Shown: positions 1-5,640, counted from the stretch's first letter. The stretch: 5,640 bases of DNA from JAAYYM01 sp964483545 (GCA_964483545.1 CAZACC010000122.1:1-5640), one strand, 5' to 3'. Notes: generated from the letters alone by a model not told the origin. A program made the numbers and translations.

Positions 1-863
1 GGATTTATGGAGACTGGACGAATAAAAAGGCTCCGCGCTGGGAGAAGGTGGCACTAGAGAATTCCTTGACACCGATTCAGCAGTATGTGTATACAAAAGG
101 AAAAAATGCAACAGATTCAGCTATGATTATCGATGCGATGGACATTCTGTATTCGGGAAATGTAGATGGATTTTGTCTGGTATCAAGCGATAGTGACTTT
201 ACAAGGCTGGCTTCGAGACTCAGGGAATCAGGCATGTTGGTAATTGGTATGGGAGAACAGAAGACAAATGAAGCATTTATTGCTTCCTGTACACTCTTCA
301 AATATCTGGAGATTCTGGCAGCCGAGGATACAGACGATGATGAAGCGGAGAGCGAATGCCAGACCAAAGCAGGATCATCCAAAGAGAAGACTACAGCAAG
401 AGCCACCAAAGGTAATTTCGCACCCAAGGAAGTCATTGAGGAAACAATCCTAAAGATCATTGCGGATAATGATGCAAAAGACAAAGTAACGACAGCTGGA
501 GAGGTCGGGAGTAAGATGAACAGTCGTTACCCAGATTTTGATGTCAGAAACTATGGATATTCACAGCTTTCACAGTTTTTACGCAGCTGCAAGAGCATTG
601 AGGTGATACAGCAGGGGAAATCACTGAATGTCAGACCAGTTACGAGTCAGATTACAATGAGTGAAATCGAGGCAACAGTACGCGATCTGGTATTTACAAG
701 CAAGGACGGCAAGGTAAATATGAGCGAGATGAAGCGTCAGCTGGAGAAGAAATACAAAGGCTTCAATATTCGTGACTATAAGTACAGCAAATTTTCGCAG
801 TTTATTGAGGATATGAGTTCTGTAACAGTAAAAGAAAATCACGTGGTGTCTGTTGAACAGTAG
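1..863 (+). CDS. NYN-domain (LabA/PIN-like) putative ribonuclease with two OST-HTH/LOTUS domains, 5'-truncated
   Basis: The reading frame is open from the left edge (first full codon at 3) to TAG at 861-863, so the gene begins outside the window. A GTG at 48 is in frame, but the codons before it (IYGDWTNKKAPRWEK) already match the NYN family, so it is not the start. The visible half of the NYN fold includes the GKNATDSAMIIDAMD segment (about 99-146) and the acidic motif SSDSDF (183-200). The first acidic motif of the family should lie upstream of the window. NYN proteins are PIN-like, metal-dependent nucleases. A charged, low-complexity linker (about 315-420) leads to two homologous OST-HTH domains (about 423-645 and 654-860). 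Their shared core is FDVRNYGYSQLSQFL versus FNIRDYKYSKFSQFI. OST-HTH domains bind RNA, so a role in RNA decay or processing is inferred; the target is unknown. The product is probably cytoplasmic. An 89-nt gap without a clear terminator separates it from the oxidoreductase gene. Confidence 0.9.
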   Translation, partial: IYGDWTNKKAPRWEKVALENSLTPIQQYVYTKGKNATDSAMIIDAMDILYSGNVDGFCLVSSDSDFTRLASRLRESGMLVIGMGEQKTNEAFIASCTLFKYLEILAAEDTDDDEAESECQTKAGSSKEKTTARATKGNFAPKEVIEETILKIIADNDAKDKVTTAGEVGSKMNSRYPDFDVRNYGYSQLSQFLRSCKSIEVIQQGKSLNVRPVTSQITMSEIEATVRDLVFTSKDGKVNMSEMKRQLEKKYKGFNIRDYKYSKFSQFIEDMSSVTVKENHVVSVEQ

Positions 864-937
864 TATGAACAGAGCTGATTTGGCAGGCGGTTCAGAGTAT
901 GTAACAGGCAGATTGCAGATGGACACAGCGAATAAAG

Positions 938-944
938 AAGGAGG
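938..944 (+). promoter_or_regulatory. Ribosome binding site deciding the oxidoreductase start
   Basis: AAGGAGG lies 8 nt before ATG at 953 and only 5 nt before an in-frame GTG at 950. The spacing favours the ATG. The protein then begins MKIGILGAGG, the usual beginning of this family. The gap 864-937 before it shows no convincing promoter or terminator. Confidence 0.8.
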
Positions 945-952
945 AACTGGTG

Positions 953-1933
953 ATGAAAATAGGAATTTTAGGTGCAGGCGGAATCGCAGTGACTATGGCA
1001 ACCACCCTGCGAGGAATGAAGGTGGCGGGAGATGATGTGGAGTTATACGCAGTCGGAGCAAGAGATGCAGATCGAGCAGCAAAGCTTGCAGCAGATTTTG
1101 GATTTGAGAAGTCTTATGGCTCTTATGAAGAGCTGGTTTCTGATCCAGAACTGGAGCTCGTATATATTGCGACACCTCATTCACATCACTGTGAGCATAC
1201 GAAGCTATGTCTGGCACACGGTAAACATGTATTGTGTGAGAAAGCATTTGCCGCAAACGCTGCACAGTCAGAAGAAATGATTAAAATGGCAGTGGATAAG
1301 GGATTATTGCTGACAGAGGCTATCTGGACGCGGTATATGCCCATGAGACAAACAATTGATGAAATCGTTGAAAGCGGCATAATCGGAAACATCACATCCC
1401 TGTCAGCCAATCTGGGATATGTGATTCACAACGTTGAGCGTATCATGGATCCAGCACTGGCAGGTGGAGCATTGCTTGATCTGACGGTGTATCCGATTAA
1501 TTTTGCATTGATGGTATTCGGAGATCAGATTGCAAAGACAGATGCAATGTGTGTGATGACTCCAACTGGTGTGGACGGACAGGATACAGTTGTATTTACC
1601 TATCAGGACGGCAGGATGGCCAATCTCTATACGACTGTATATGCACAGACAGACCGCAGAGGTATCATCAACGGTGACAAGGGCTTTATCCAGATTGAGA
1701 ATATCAATAATTATGAAGAAATCAATATCTATGATTTAGATCGTAAGATAATAGCAACCTATAAGGTCCCAGACCAGATCACAGGGTATGAATACGAAGT
1801 GCGTGCTGCTATGAAGGCTGTGAAGGAAGGAAAGAAAGAGTGTCCAGAGATGCCGCATGCTGAAACCATCAAGGTCATGAAGATCATGGATGGAATTCGT
1901 GCGAAATATGAAATCGTATATCCGTTTGAGTAA
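953..1933 (+). CDS. Gfo/Idh/MocA-family NAD(P)-dependent oxidoreductase
   Basis: A 326-aa cytoplasmic dehydrogenase of usual family length. The N-terminal Rossmann domain (about residues 1-122) opens with the dinucleotide motif G7-A-G-G-I-A12. Arg37 after the second beta strand (GARD) hints at NADP, but this is only suggestive. The family's substrate-side motif appears as CEKAF, with Glu96-Lys97; Lys97 is the expected catalytic lysine. It follows the segment IATPHSHHCEH (72-82). The C-terminal alpha/beta domain contains EAIWTRYMP (122-130) and GGALLDLTVYP (171-181), with Asp176 and Tyr180 at the places usual for the dihydrodiol dehydrogenase/NADP-xylose dehydrogenase branch. Related enzymes oxidise or reduce sugars, inositols and aldoses, and the exact substrate here is unknown. 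The stop is 22 nt before the GH9 gene, so co-transcription is likely. That context suggests the enzyme acts on a sugar or derivative linked to the glycosidase. Family assignment is sure; function is not. Confidence 0.92.
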   Translation: MKIGILGAGGIAVTMATTLRGMKVAGDDVELYAVGARDADRAAKLAADFGFEKSYGSYEELVSDPELELVYIATPHSHHCEHTKLCLAHGKHVLCEKAFAANAAQSEEMIKMAVDKGLLLTEAIWTRYMPMRQTIDEIVESGIIGNITSLSANLGYVIHNVERIMDPALAGGALLDLTVYPINFALMVFGDQIAKTDAMCVMTPTGVDGQDTVVFTYQDGRMANLYTTVYAQTDRRGIINGDKGFIQIENINNYEEINIYDLDRKIIATYKVPDQITGYEYEVRAAMKAVKEGKKECPEMPHAETIKVMKIMDGIRAKYEIVYPFE

Positions 1934-1942
1934 CTACGATAT

Positions 1943-1948
1943 AGGAGG
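1943..1948 (+). promoter_or_regulatory. Ribosome binding site deciding the GH9 start
   Basis: AGGAGG stands 7 nt before ATG at 1956, inside the 22-nt gap after the oxidoreductase stop. The frame is open back to 1890, but that extension would overlap the oxidoreductase and adds non-family residues. The ATG gives the family-like start MKQIIADQIGY. Confidence 0.85.
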
Positions 1949-1955
1949 AAGTGAC

Positions 1956-3545
1956 ATGAAACAGATCATTGCTGATCAGATTGGCTATCAAACCAGAAGC
2001 CGTAAAAGTGCAGTACTGCGTGGAAATGTACCAAAAACCTTTGAAGTAAAGAATCTGAAAAGCGGGAAGGTAGTGTACACTGGGTCATTATCAGAACCTG
2101 TGAAAAATAAACAGGCCGGAGAGACAGACTATATTGCCGACTTTACAGAAGTAATAGAGCCCGGTCAGTATATGATTCAGGCAGAGGGGTGCAAGCCTTC
2201 CATGCCGTTTACAATCGGAGATCATGTCTATGATCAGGTGATACATGACCTGCTTAGGTTCTTCTATCTGCAAAGATGTGGTGTAGAGGTTCAGGAAAAG
2301 TATGCAGGCGTATTTGCGCATCCGAGCTGCCATGATACACCAGCACGTGTCCATGGAACGAATCAGATACTGGATGTCAGAGGCGGATGGCATGATGCTG
2401 GCGATTACGGAAGATATATTGTGGCAGCGGCTGTAGCCGTGGCTGATCTGCTTTTGGCATATGAAAATGATCCAGCTCAGTTTGGACAGAATCTGAACAT
2501 TCCGGAGAGTACACTTGCAGTGCCGGATTTGCTCAGCGAGGTGCGTTTTGAACTGGAATGGATGATGAAGATGCAGATTCCTGAAAGTGGGGAGGTTTAT
2601 CACAAGGTAACATGTGCAGGCTTCCCAGATTTATCGGTCATGCCAGAGGAAGAAAGAGAAGAACTGATCATTTGTCCGCCCTCTATTACAGCGACAGCAG
2701 ACTTTGCAGCAGTGATGGCGATGGCTACTAGATTTTATATGGACTATGATGAAGAATTTGCAAAAAGATGTCTGAGGGCAGCAATCAAAGCATATGATGC
2801 TATGCAGGGAATGTTTCTGCCTGGTGGGTTTAAAAATCCCAAGGATATCGTGACAGGAGAGTATGGTGACAGCTCTGATGTGGATGAACGATACTGGGCT
2901 GCTGCGGAGTTGTACAAAACGACGGGTGAGGAGAGGTATTACGAGGATGTCAGACGACAGCTAAAAAAAGGCTTTATACATGGCTATGGCTGGACAGACG
3001 TTGCCTCCTTCGGAAATGCTGCATATCTGTCTACGCATCAATATCCTGTGGATGAGGAACTGAAAAAGCAGCTGGAACAGTCTATGGTGAACTATGCGAA
3101 TATGCTGTTAGGCTATGCAAGAAGGGACGCATATGGATTTTCACTGCCAGAGTATGAATGGGGATCCAATATGTATGTTGCTAACAACGCATATCATTTA
3201 CATGATGCGTATCGGATTACTGGGAAATCTGAATATTTGGAAGCGGCCAGAGAACAGGTGCATTATTTGCTAGGCAGAAATGCGAATGCAGTTTGCTTTG
3301 TGACAGGATCGGGAACGGTATCTCCTGAGAAGCCTCACCACAGACCATCTGCAGCAAAACGTCAGGCAATGCGCGGTATGCTGGTTGGAGGTCCAGACGA
3401 GGGCTTTCATGATACATGTGCGCAGGACAAATTGAGGGATGCTGCTCCTGCCAGAGTCTATATAGATGATCTGGAAAGCTATTCAACAAATGAGGTTACG
3501 ATTTACTGGAATTCAGCTTTATTGATGGCATTATCGGTGATATAA
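1956..3545 (+). CDS. Glycoside hydrolase family 9 enzyme with N-terminal Ig-like domain, no signal peptide
   Basis: A 529-aa protein. Residues 1 to about 88 form the Ig-like CelD_N-type domain that often precedes GH9 modules (ADQIGY at 6-11 is its hallmark start). The (alpha/alpha)6 catalytic domain fills about 92-529. GH9 is an inverting family. The GGWHDAGD motif (143-150) supplies Asp147 and Asp150, the latter the likely base. The conserved PHHRPS (460-465) lies in the active site. YSTNEVTIYWN (509-519) carries the likely acid, Glu513. All key residues are present, so the enzyme should be active. There is no hydrophobic signal peptide, dockerin or carbohydrate-binding module, so it probably works in the cytoplasm on imported oligosaccharides rather than on cellulose. 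Known signal-less GH9 enzymes include exo-beta-glucosaminidases in Vibrio-type chitin pathways as well as cello-oligosaccharide hydrolases, so an 'endoglucanase' label would be unsafe. It sits 22 nt after the oxidoreductase and ends before a shared terminator. Confidence 0.93.
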   Translation: MKQIIADQIGYQTRSRKSAVLRGNVPKTFEVKNLKSGKVVYTGSLSEPVKNKQAGETDYIADFTEVIEPGQYMIQAEGCKPSMPFTIGDHVYDQVIHDLLRFFYLQRCGVEVQEKYAGVFAHPSCHDTPARVHGTNQILDVRGGWHDAGDYGRYIVAAAVAVADLLLAYENDPAQFGQNLNIPESTLAVPDLLSEVRFELEWMMKMQIPESGEVYHKVTCAGFPDLSVMPEEEREELIICPPSITATADFAAVMAMATRFYMDYDEEFAKRCLRAAIKAYDAMQGMFLPGGFKNPKDIVTGEYGDSSDVDERYWAAAELYKTTGEERYYEDVRRQLKKGFIHGYGWTDVASFGNAAYLSTHQYPVDEELKKQLEQSMVNYANMLLGYARRDAYGFSLPEYEWGSNMYVANNAYHLHDAYRITGKSEYLEAAREQVHYLLGRNANAVCFVTGSGTVSPEKPHHRPSAAKRQAMRGMLVGGPDEGFHDTCAQDKLRDAAPARVYIDDLESYSTNEVTIYWNSALLMALSVI

Positions 3546-3583
3546 TACAACATTGAATACGAAACGATGAAGATTTGTTAAAT

Positions 3584-3619
3584 TAAAAAGAACCTACATG
3601 ACGGTGCAGGTTCTTTTTA
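3584..3619. terminator. Bidirectional intrinsic terminator between the GH9 gene and rpsT
   Basis: AAAAAGAACCT (3585-3595) pairs perfectly with AGGTTCTTTTT (3608-3618). The upper stem is C3597:G3606, A3598:T3605 and T3599:G3604, with an A/C mismatch below it and a GACG loop. The stem has an A run on one side and a T run on the other, so a U tract follows it on either strand. It can therefore stop GH9 transcripts (39 nt after that stop codon) and rpsT transcripts (25 nt after that one). Confidence 0.88.
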
Positions 3620-3643
3620 TATGTTTCTTATATTGTTAAACAA

Positions 3644-3907
3644 TTATACGATTTTGTTAACTGCTTTTGACATACGAGAAACTTTTCTTGAAGATGTGCT
3701 TTTGTGATATACACCCTTGGAAGTCGCTTTGTCGATTACTGAGATTGTTTCCAGTAATGCAGCATTTGCAGCTTCTTTATCGTTTGCTTCAATTGCAGCG
3801 TAAACTTTTTTTACATAAGTTTTAACTTTTGACTTTTCTGCCTTATTTCTTGCAGCCTTTGTCTCATTTACAAGAATTCTCTTCTTTGCTGATTTGATAT
3901 TAGCCAA
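3644..3907 (-). CDS. rpsT: 30S ribosomal protein S20
   Basis: An 87-aa basic protein, the normal S20 length. It begins with the family signature ANIKSAKKRI and continues as a lysine/arginine/alanine-rich helical protein with KSKVKTYVKK and a conserved C-terminal region (GVYHKSTSSRKVSRMSKAVNKIV). S20 binds 16S rRNA during early small-subunit assembly. The start is taken as TTG at 3907-3905, because AGGAGG lies 8 nt upstream and the next residues are ANIKSA. A GTG at 3916 is in frame but overlaps that Shine-Dalgarno sequence and would add residues foreign to S20. The TTG start is notable because Escherichia coli rpsT also starts with UUG, and that codon is part of its autogenous repression. The gene is convergent with GH9 and divergent from lepA, with its own promoter. 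Confidence 0.97.
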   Translation of the reverse strand: MANIKSAKKRILVNETKAARNKAEKSKVKTYVKKVYAAIEANDKEAANAALLETISVIDKATSKGVYHKSTSSRKVSRMSKAVNKIV

Positions 3908-3915
3908 GACCCACA

Positions 3916-3921
3916 CCTCCT
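3916..3921 (-). promoter_or_regulatory. Shine-Dalgarno of rpsT, deciding a TTG start
   Basis: The minus strand reads AGGAGG here, followed by 8 nt (TGTGGGTC) and then TTG-GCT-AAT. The strong site with good spacing offsets the weak start codon and rules out the in-frame GTG at 3916, which lies within it. Confidence 0.85.
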
Positions 3922-3965
3922 ATTACGCAAAAATAACTGTTACCGTATGTCCCTAATCAGAACAA

Positions 3966-3995
3966 CGTAGAATTCCGGACACGGACGTATCTACG
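3966..3995 (-). promoter_or_regulatory. Hairpin in the rpsT leader, possible autogenous control element
   Basis: In the transcribed (minus) sense, CGTAGA (3995-3990) pairs with TCTACG (3971-3966). Inside it, TCCG (3985-3982) pairs with CGGA (3977-3974) around a TGTC loop. This makes a two-part stem with a TACG/AT internal loop. It lies in the roughly 95-nt leader between the predicted transcription start (about 4002) and the TTG codon. GTGTCCG occurs twice in this leader, at 4002-3996 and 3982-3976. Many ribosomal protein leaders bind their own product, so a role in S20 feedback is plausible but is only inferred; I do not recognise a named leader family. Confidence 0.45.
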
Positions 3996-4008
3996 CGGAC
4001 ACTAGTCT

Positions 4009-4037
4009 AGTTTAGTAGAGATTTTCGATTCTGTCAA
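4009..4037 (-). promoter_or_regulatory. Sigma-A-type promoter of rpsT
   Basis: On the minus strand the -35 box is a perfect TTGACA (4037-4032). A 17-bp spacer (4031-4015) separates it from the -10 box TAAACT (4014-4009, 4 of 6 matches). Transcription should begin near 4002. An A/T-rich stretch just upstream (about 4038-4080) would suit an UP element, as expected for a highly expressed ribosomal gene. Confidence 0.75.
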
Positions 4038-4051
4038 GTATAAATCAAGAA

Positions 4052-4069
4052 GAATTTACAGAATTTACA
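4052..4069. repeat. Tandem 9-bp repeat GAATTTACA x2 upstream of the rpsT -35 box
   Basis: GAATTTACA occurs at 4052-4060 and again directly at 4061-4069; GAATTT then recurs at 4073. On the minus strand these are TGTAAATTC copies ending about 15 bp before the rpsT -35 hexamer, inside an A/T-rich stretch. They could be an UP element or a paired protein-binding site. The repeat is certain; the role is a guess. Confidence 0.5.
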
Positions 4070-4115
4070 CAAGAATTTTTTCCATTGGCCATTGTTCCAA
4101 CATCATCAATATGTC

Positions 4116-4144
4116 TTGTCCAGCGAAAAATAAAATGCTATAAT
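4116..4144 (+). promoter_or_regulatory. Extended -10 sigma-A-type promoter of lepA
   Basis: TTGTCC (4116-4121, 4 of 6 matches to TTGACA) is followed by a 17-bp spacer and a perfect TATAAT (4139-4144). TG one base before the hexamer (TGCTATAAT) makes an extended -10. The predicted start is near 4151, giving lepA a leader of about 75 nt. The promoter faces away from the rpsT promoter, with about 78 bp between the two -35 boxes. Confidence 0.78.
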
Positions 4145-4154
4145 CAGTGGAGAG

Positions 4155-4177
4155 TTCTCGTTGCGAAGCAATGAGAA
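4155..4177 (+). promoter_or_regulatory. Leader hairpin 1 of lepA (GAA triloop)
   Basis: TTCTCGTTGC (4155-4164) pairs with GCAATGAGAA (4168-4177): ten pairs including one G-T, closed by a GAA loop. The tip GCGAAGC is a well-known very stable mini-hairpin as DNA. It would form almost at the 5' end of the lepA mRNA, so it may protect the transcript or tune expression. There is no long T run after it, so it is not a standard terminator. Confidence 0.6.
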
Positions 4178-4178
4178 A

Positions 4179-4200
4179 CCGCTGATACGATAATCAGTGG
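4179..4200 (+). promoter_or_regulatory. Leader hairpin 2 of lepA, involving the second repeat copy
   Basis: CCGCTGAT (4179-4186) pairs with ATCAGTGG (4193-4200), eight pairs with one G-T and a six-base loop. The same CCGCTGAT can pair equally with ATCAGTGG of the first repeat copy (4143-4150), enclosing hairpin 1. With a start near 4151 the first copy would not be in the RNA, so hairpin 2 is the likely RNA form. AGAGTTTTATTT follows it, a weak T-rich run, and then the Shine-Dalgarno. A regulatory role is speculative. Confidence 0.45.
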
Positions 4201-4225
4201 AGAGTTTTATTTGGAGGAGTATAAC

Positions 4226-5640
4226 ATGGCAGCAGATCAGACAAAAATCAGAAACTTTTGCATTATTGCACATATAGATCATGGAAAATCAACGCTTGCG
4301 GATCGCATCATAGAGAAAACAGGGCTCCTAACGAGCCGCGAGATGCAGGCACAGGTATTGGACAATATGGATTTGGAACGCGAACGTGGAATCACCATTA
4401 AGGCACAGAGTGTCAGGACAGTATACCAAGCAGAGGATGGGAATGAGTATGTTTTTAATCTGATCGATACCCCTGGACACGTGGATTTTAATTATGAGGT
4501 TAGCAGGAGTCTAGCAGCATGTGATGGAGCGATTTTGGTCGTAGATGCGGCACAGGGAATCGAAGCACAGACTCTGGCAAATGTGTATCTGGCACTGGAT
4601 CATAATCTGGATGTGTTTCCCGTCATTAATAAGATCGATCTTCCAAGTGCCGAGCCACAGAGAGTCATAGACGAGATTGAGGATGTGATCGGGATAGAGG
4701 CACAAGATGCGCCTTTGGTCTCTGCCAAGAATGGTCTTGGAATCGAGGCTGTGCTGGAGCAGGTCGTAAAGAAAATCCCTGCGCCCACAGGAGATCCAAC
4801 CGCACCACTGAAGGCACTAATCTTTGATTCTATTTATGATCCGTACAAAGGTGTTATTATATTCTGTCGTCTGCGTGAGGGAACGCTGAAAAAGGGTATG
4901 ACTATCCGGATGATGGCAACAGGAGCACAGGCAGATGTTGTAGAAATCGGCTATTTTGGCGCTGGTCAGTTTATTCCGTGTGATGAGCTGACGGCAGGCA
5001 TGGTAGGCTATATAACAGCCAGCTTAAAGAATGTACATGATACAACGGTCGGAGATACTGTTACTGATGCAAATTGTCCATGTACAGAGCCTTTGCCTGG
5101 TTATAAGAAAGTACTTTCCATGGTTTACTGCGGTTTGTATCCAGCAGATGGTGCGAAATATCCAGACTTACGTGACGCACTTGAAAAACTGCAGCTCAAT
5201 GATGCTTCCCTGAATTATGAGCCAGAGACCTCCATTGCACTTGGCTTTGGCTTCCGGTGTGGATTCCTCGGACTGCTGCATCTGGAAATCATACAAGAAC
5301 GACTGGAGCGAGAATACAATCTGGATCTGGTGACCACTGCCCCTGGTGTTATTTATAAGGTGTATAAAACCAACGGAGATGTGATAGAACTGACAAATCC
5401 GTCCAATCTGCCTGATCCGTCAGAAATAGAATATATGGAAGAACCAATTGTCAGTGGAGAGATCATGGTAACGACAGAGTTTATCGGATCCATCATGGAG
5501 CTATGTCAGGAACGGCGTGGCAGATATCTGGGTATGGAGTATATGGAAGAGACCAGAGCGCTGCTGAAATATGAGCTTCCGCTGAATGAAATTATTTATG
5601 ATTTCTTTGATGCACTGAAATCACGCTCCAAGGGATATGC
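4226..5640 (+). CDS. lepA: Elongation factor 4 (LepA), translational GTPase, 3'-truncated by the window
   Basis: The ATG at 4226 follows GGAGG (4213-4217) by 8 nt and gives the family-like start MAADQTKIRNFCIIAHIDHGKST. The frame stays open to the window end: 471 complete codons of a protein usually near 600 aa. GTPase motifs are all present: G1 AHIDHGKS (15-22), G2 RGITIK (54-59), G3 DTPGH (81-85), G4 NKID (135-138) and G5 SAK (166-168). The EF-G-like beta-barrel domain II follows (about 190-280), then the domain III region with the LepA-typical GFGFRCGFLGLLH (340-352) and the start of the EF-G domain V-like part. The LepA-specific C-terminal domain lies outside the window. EF4 binds ribosomes and has been linked to back-translocation and to ribosome assembly or stress; its precise role is debated. 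It has its own promoter and leader. In Firmicutes hemW and hrcA often follow, but that is not visible here. Confidence 0.97.
   Translation, partial: MAADQTKIRNFCIIAHIDHGKSTLADRIIEKTGLLTSREMQAQVLDNMDLERERGITIKAQSVRTVYQAEDGNEYVFNLIDTPGHVDFNYEVSRSLAACDGAILVVDAAQGIEAQTLANVYLALDHNLDVFPVINKIDLPSAEPQRVIDEIEDVIGIEAQDAPLVSAKNGLGIEAVLEQVVKKIPAPTGDPTAPLKALIFDSIYDPYKGVIIFCRLREGTLKKGMTIRMMATGAQADVVEIGYFGAGQFIPCDELTAGMVGYITASLKNVHDTTVGDTVTDANCPCTEPLPGYKKVLSMVYCGLYPADGAKYPDLRDALEKLQLNDASLNYEPETSIALGFGFRCGFLGLLHLEIIQERLEREYNLDLVTTAPGVIYKVYKTNGDVIELTNPSNLPDPSEIEYMEEPIVSGEIMVTTEFIGSIMELCQERRGRYLGMEYMEETRALLKYELPLNEIIYDFFDALKSRSKGY

Larger units (their letters stand above)
4140..4206 (+). repeat. 17-bp direct repeat spanning the lepA -10 box and leader (period 50)
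   Basis: ATAATCAGTGGAGAGTT occurs exactly at 4140-4156 and 4190-4206. The first copy contains five bases of the -10 hexamer and the presumed transcription start. The second lies in the leader, ending 7 nt before the Shine-Dalgarno. The second copy reads GATAAT where the first has TATAAT, and has no suitable -35 box at normal distance, so it is probably not a second promoter. Confidence 0.85.

Noticed and set aside
48..50. GTG as the start of the NYN protein
   Set aside because: The upstream codons continue the NYN domain without a break to the window edge, and no Shine-Dalgarno is placed for this GTG.
77..484. 135-codon open frame on the minus strand opposite the NYN gene
   Set aside because: It is antisense to a clearly conserved coding frame, its product resembles no family I know, and it shows no ribosome binding site worth noting. 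It is a shadow of the real gene.
880..907. Possible promoter TTGGCA...TAACAG before the oxidoreductase gene
   Set aside because: The -10 match is poor and the spacing is not ideal, so I cannot support an independent promoter there.
1360..1373. CcpA-like catabolite site TGAAATCGTTGAAA
   Set aside because: It lies inside the oxidoreductase coding region, has one mismatch to the cre consensus, and is far from any promoter. Chance is likely.
1890..1955. Upstream extension of the GH9 frame
   Set aside because: It overlaps the oxidoreductase C-terminus, lacks a ribosome binding site at 1890, and the extra residues do not look like a signal peptide (charged, no hydrophobic core).
2091..2603. 170-codon open frame on the minus strand inside the GH9 gene
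   Set aside because: It is antisense to the GH9 catalytic domain, has odd cysteine- and histidine-rich composition and no family resemblance. It is a chance opening.
4189..4194. GATAAT in the second repeat copy as a second lepA -10 box
   Set aside because: It lacks the first T of the hexamer and there is no -35-like hexamer 16-18 bp upstream; the nearest, TTGCGA, is 22 bp away.
4511..4788. Two overlapping minus-strand open frames within lepA
   Set aside because: Both are antisense to the conserved GTPase domain and have no family resemblance.

Overview
The window looks like chromosomal DNA of a Gram-positive anaerobe of the Clostridia, most likely Lachnospiraceae. This placement is inferred from moderate G+C, strong AGGAGG-type ribosome binding sites, a Clostridia-like S20 protein, and the rpsT/lepA neighbourhood typical of Firmicutes. 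It holds five genes: two are cut by the window edges, three are complete, and none shows a frameshift.

Left part (1-3545), plus strand. First comes the 3' end of a NYN-domain (LabA/PIN-like) putative ribonuclease that carries two OST-HTH/LOTUS domains. An 89-nt gap with no visible terminator or convincing promoter follows. Next is a Gfo/Idh/MocA-family NAD(P)-dependent oxidoreductase (953-1933). After only 22 nt comes a glycoside hydrolase family 9 enzyme without a signal peptide (1956-3545). The last two genes look like a small operon for cytoplasmic handling of a beta-linked oligosaccharide or sugar derivative; the substrate cannot be read from the sequence.

Middle (3546-4225). A bidirectional intrinsic terminator (3584-3619) separates the GH9 gene from the convergent ribosomal protein S20 gene rpsT (3907-3644, minus strand). 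rpsT starts with TTG, decided by a well-spaced AGGAGG. It has a strong promoter (TTGACA-17-TAAACT) and a leader of about 95 nt with a hairpin, which suggests autogenous control. The 318-nt rpsT-lepA gap holds two head-to-head promoters. The lepA promoter (TTGTCC-17-TATAAT with extended TG) overlaps the first copy of a 17-bp direct repeat. The second copy lies 50 bp downstream in the leader, next to two predicted hairpins.

Right part (4226-5640), plus strand. This is the first 471 complete codons of lepA (elongation factor 4), running off the window. The sporulation genes gpr and spoIIP, which lie between rpsT and lepA in Bacillus subtilis, are absent here.

No mobile element, CRISPR array, tRNA or rRNA was seen. 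I found no clearly novel system. The points most worth checking are the lepA leader repeat/hairpin arrangement, the TTG-started rpsT with its structured leader, and the signal-less GH9 paired with an oxidoreductase.
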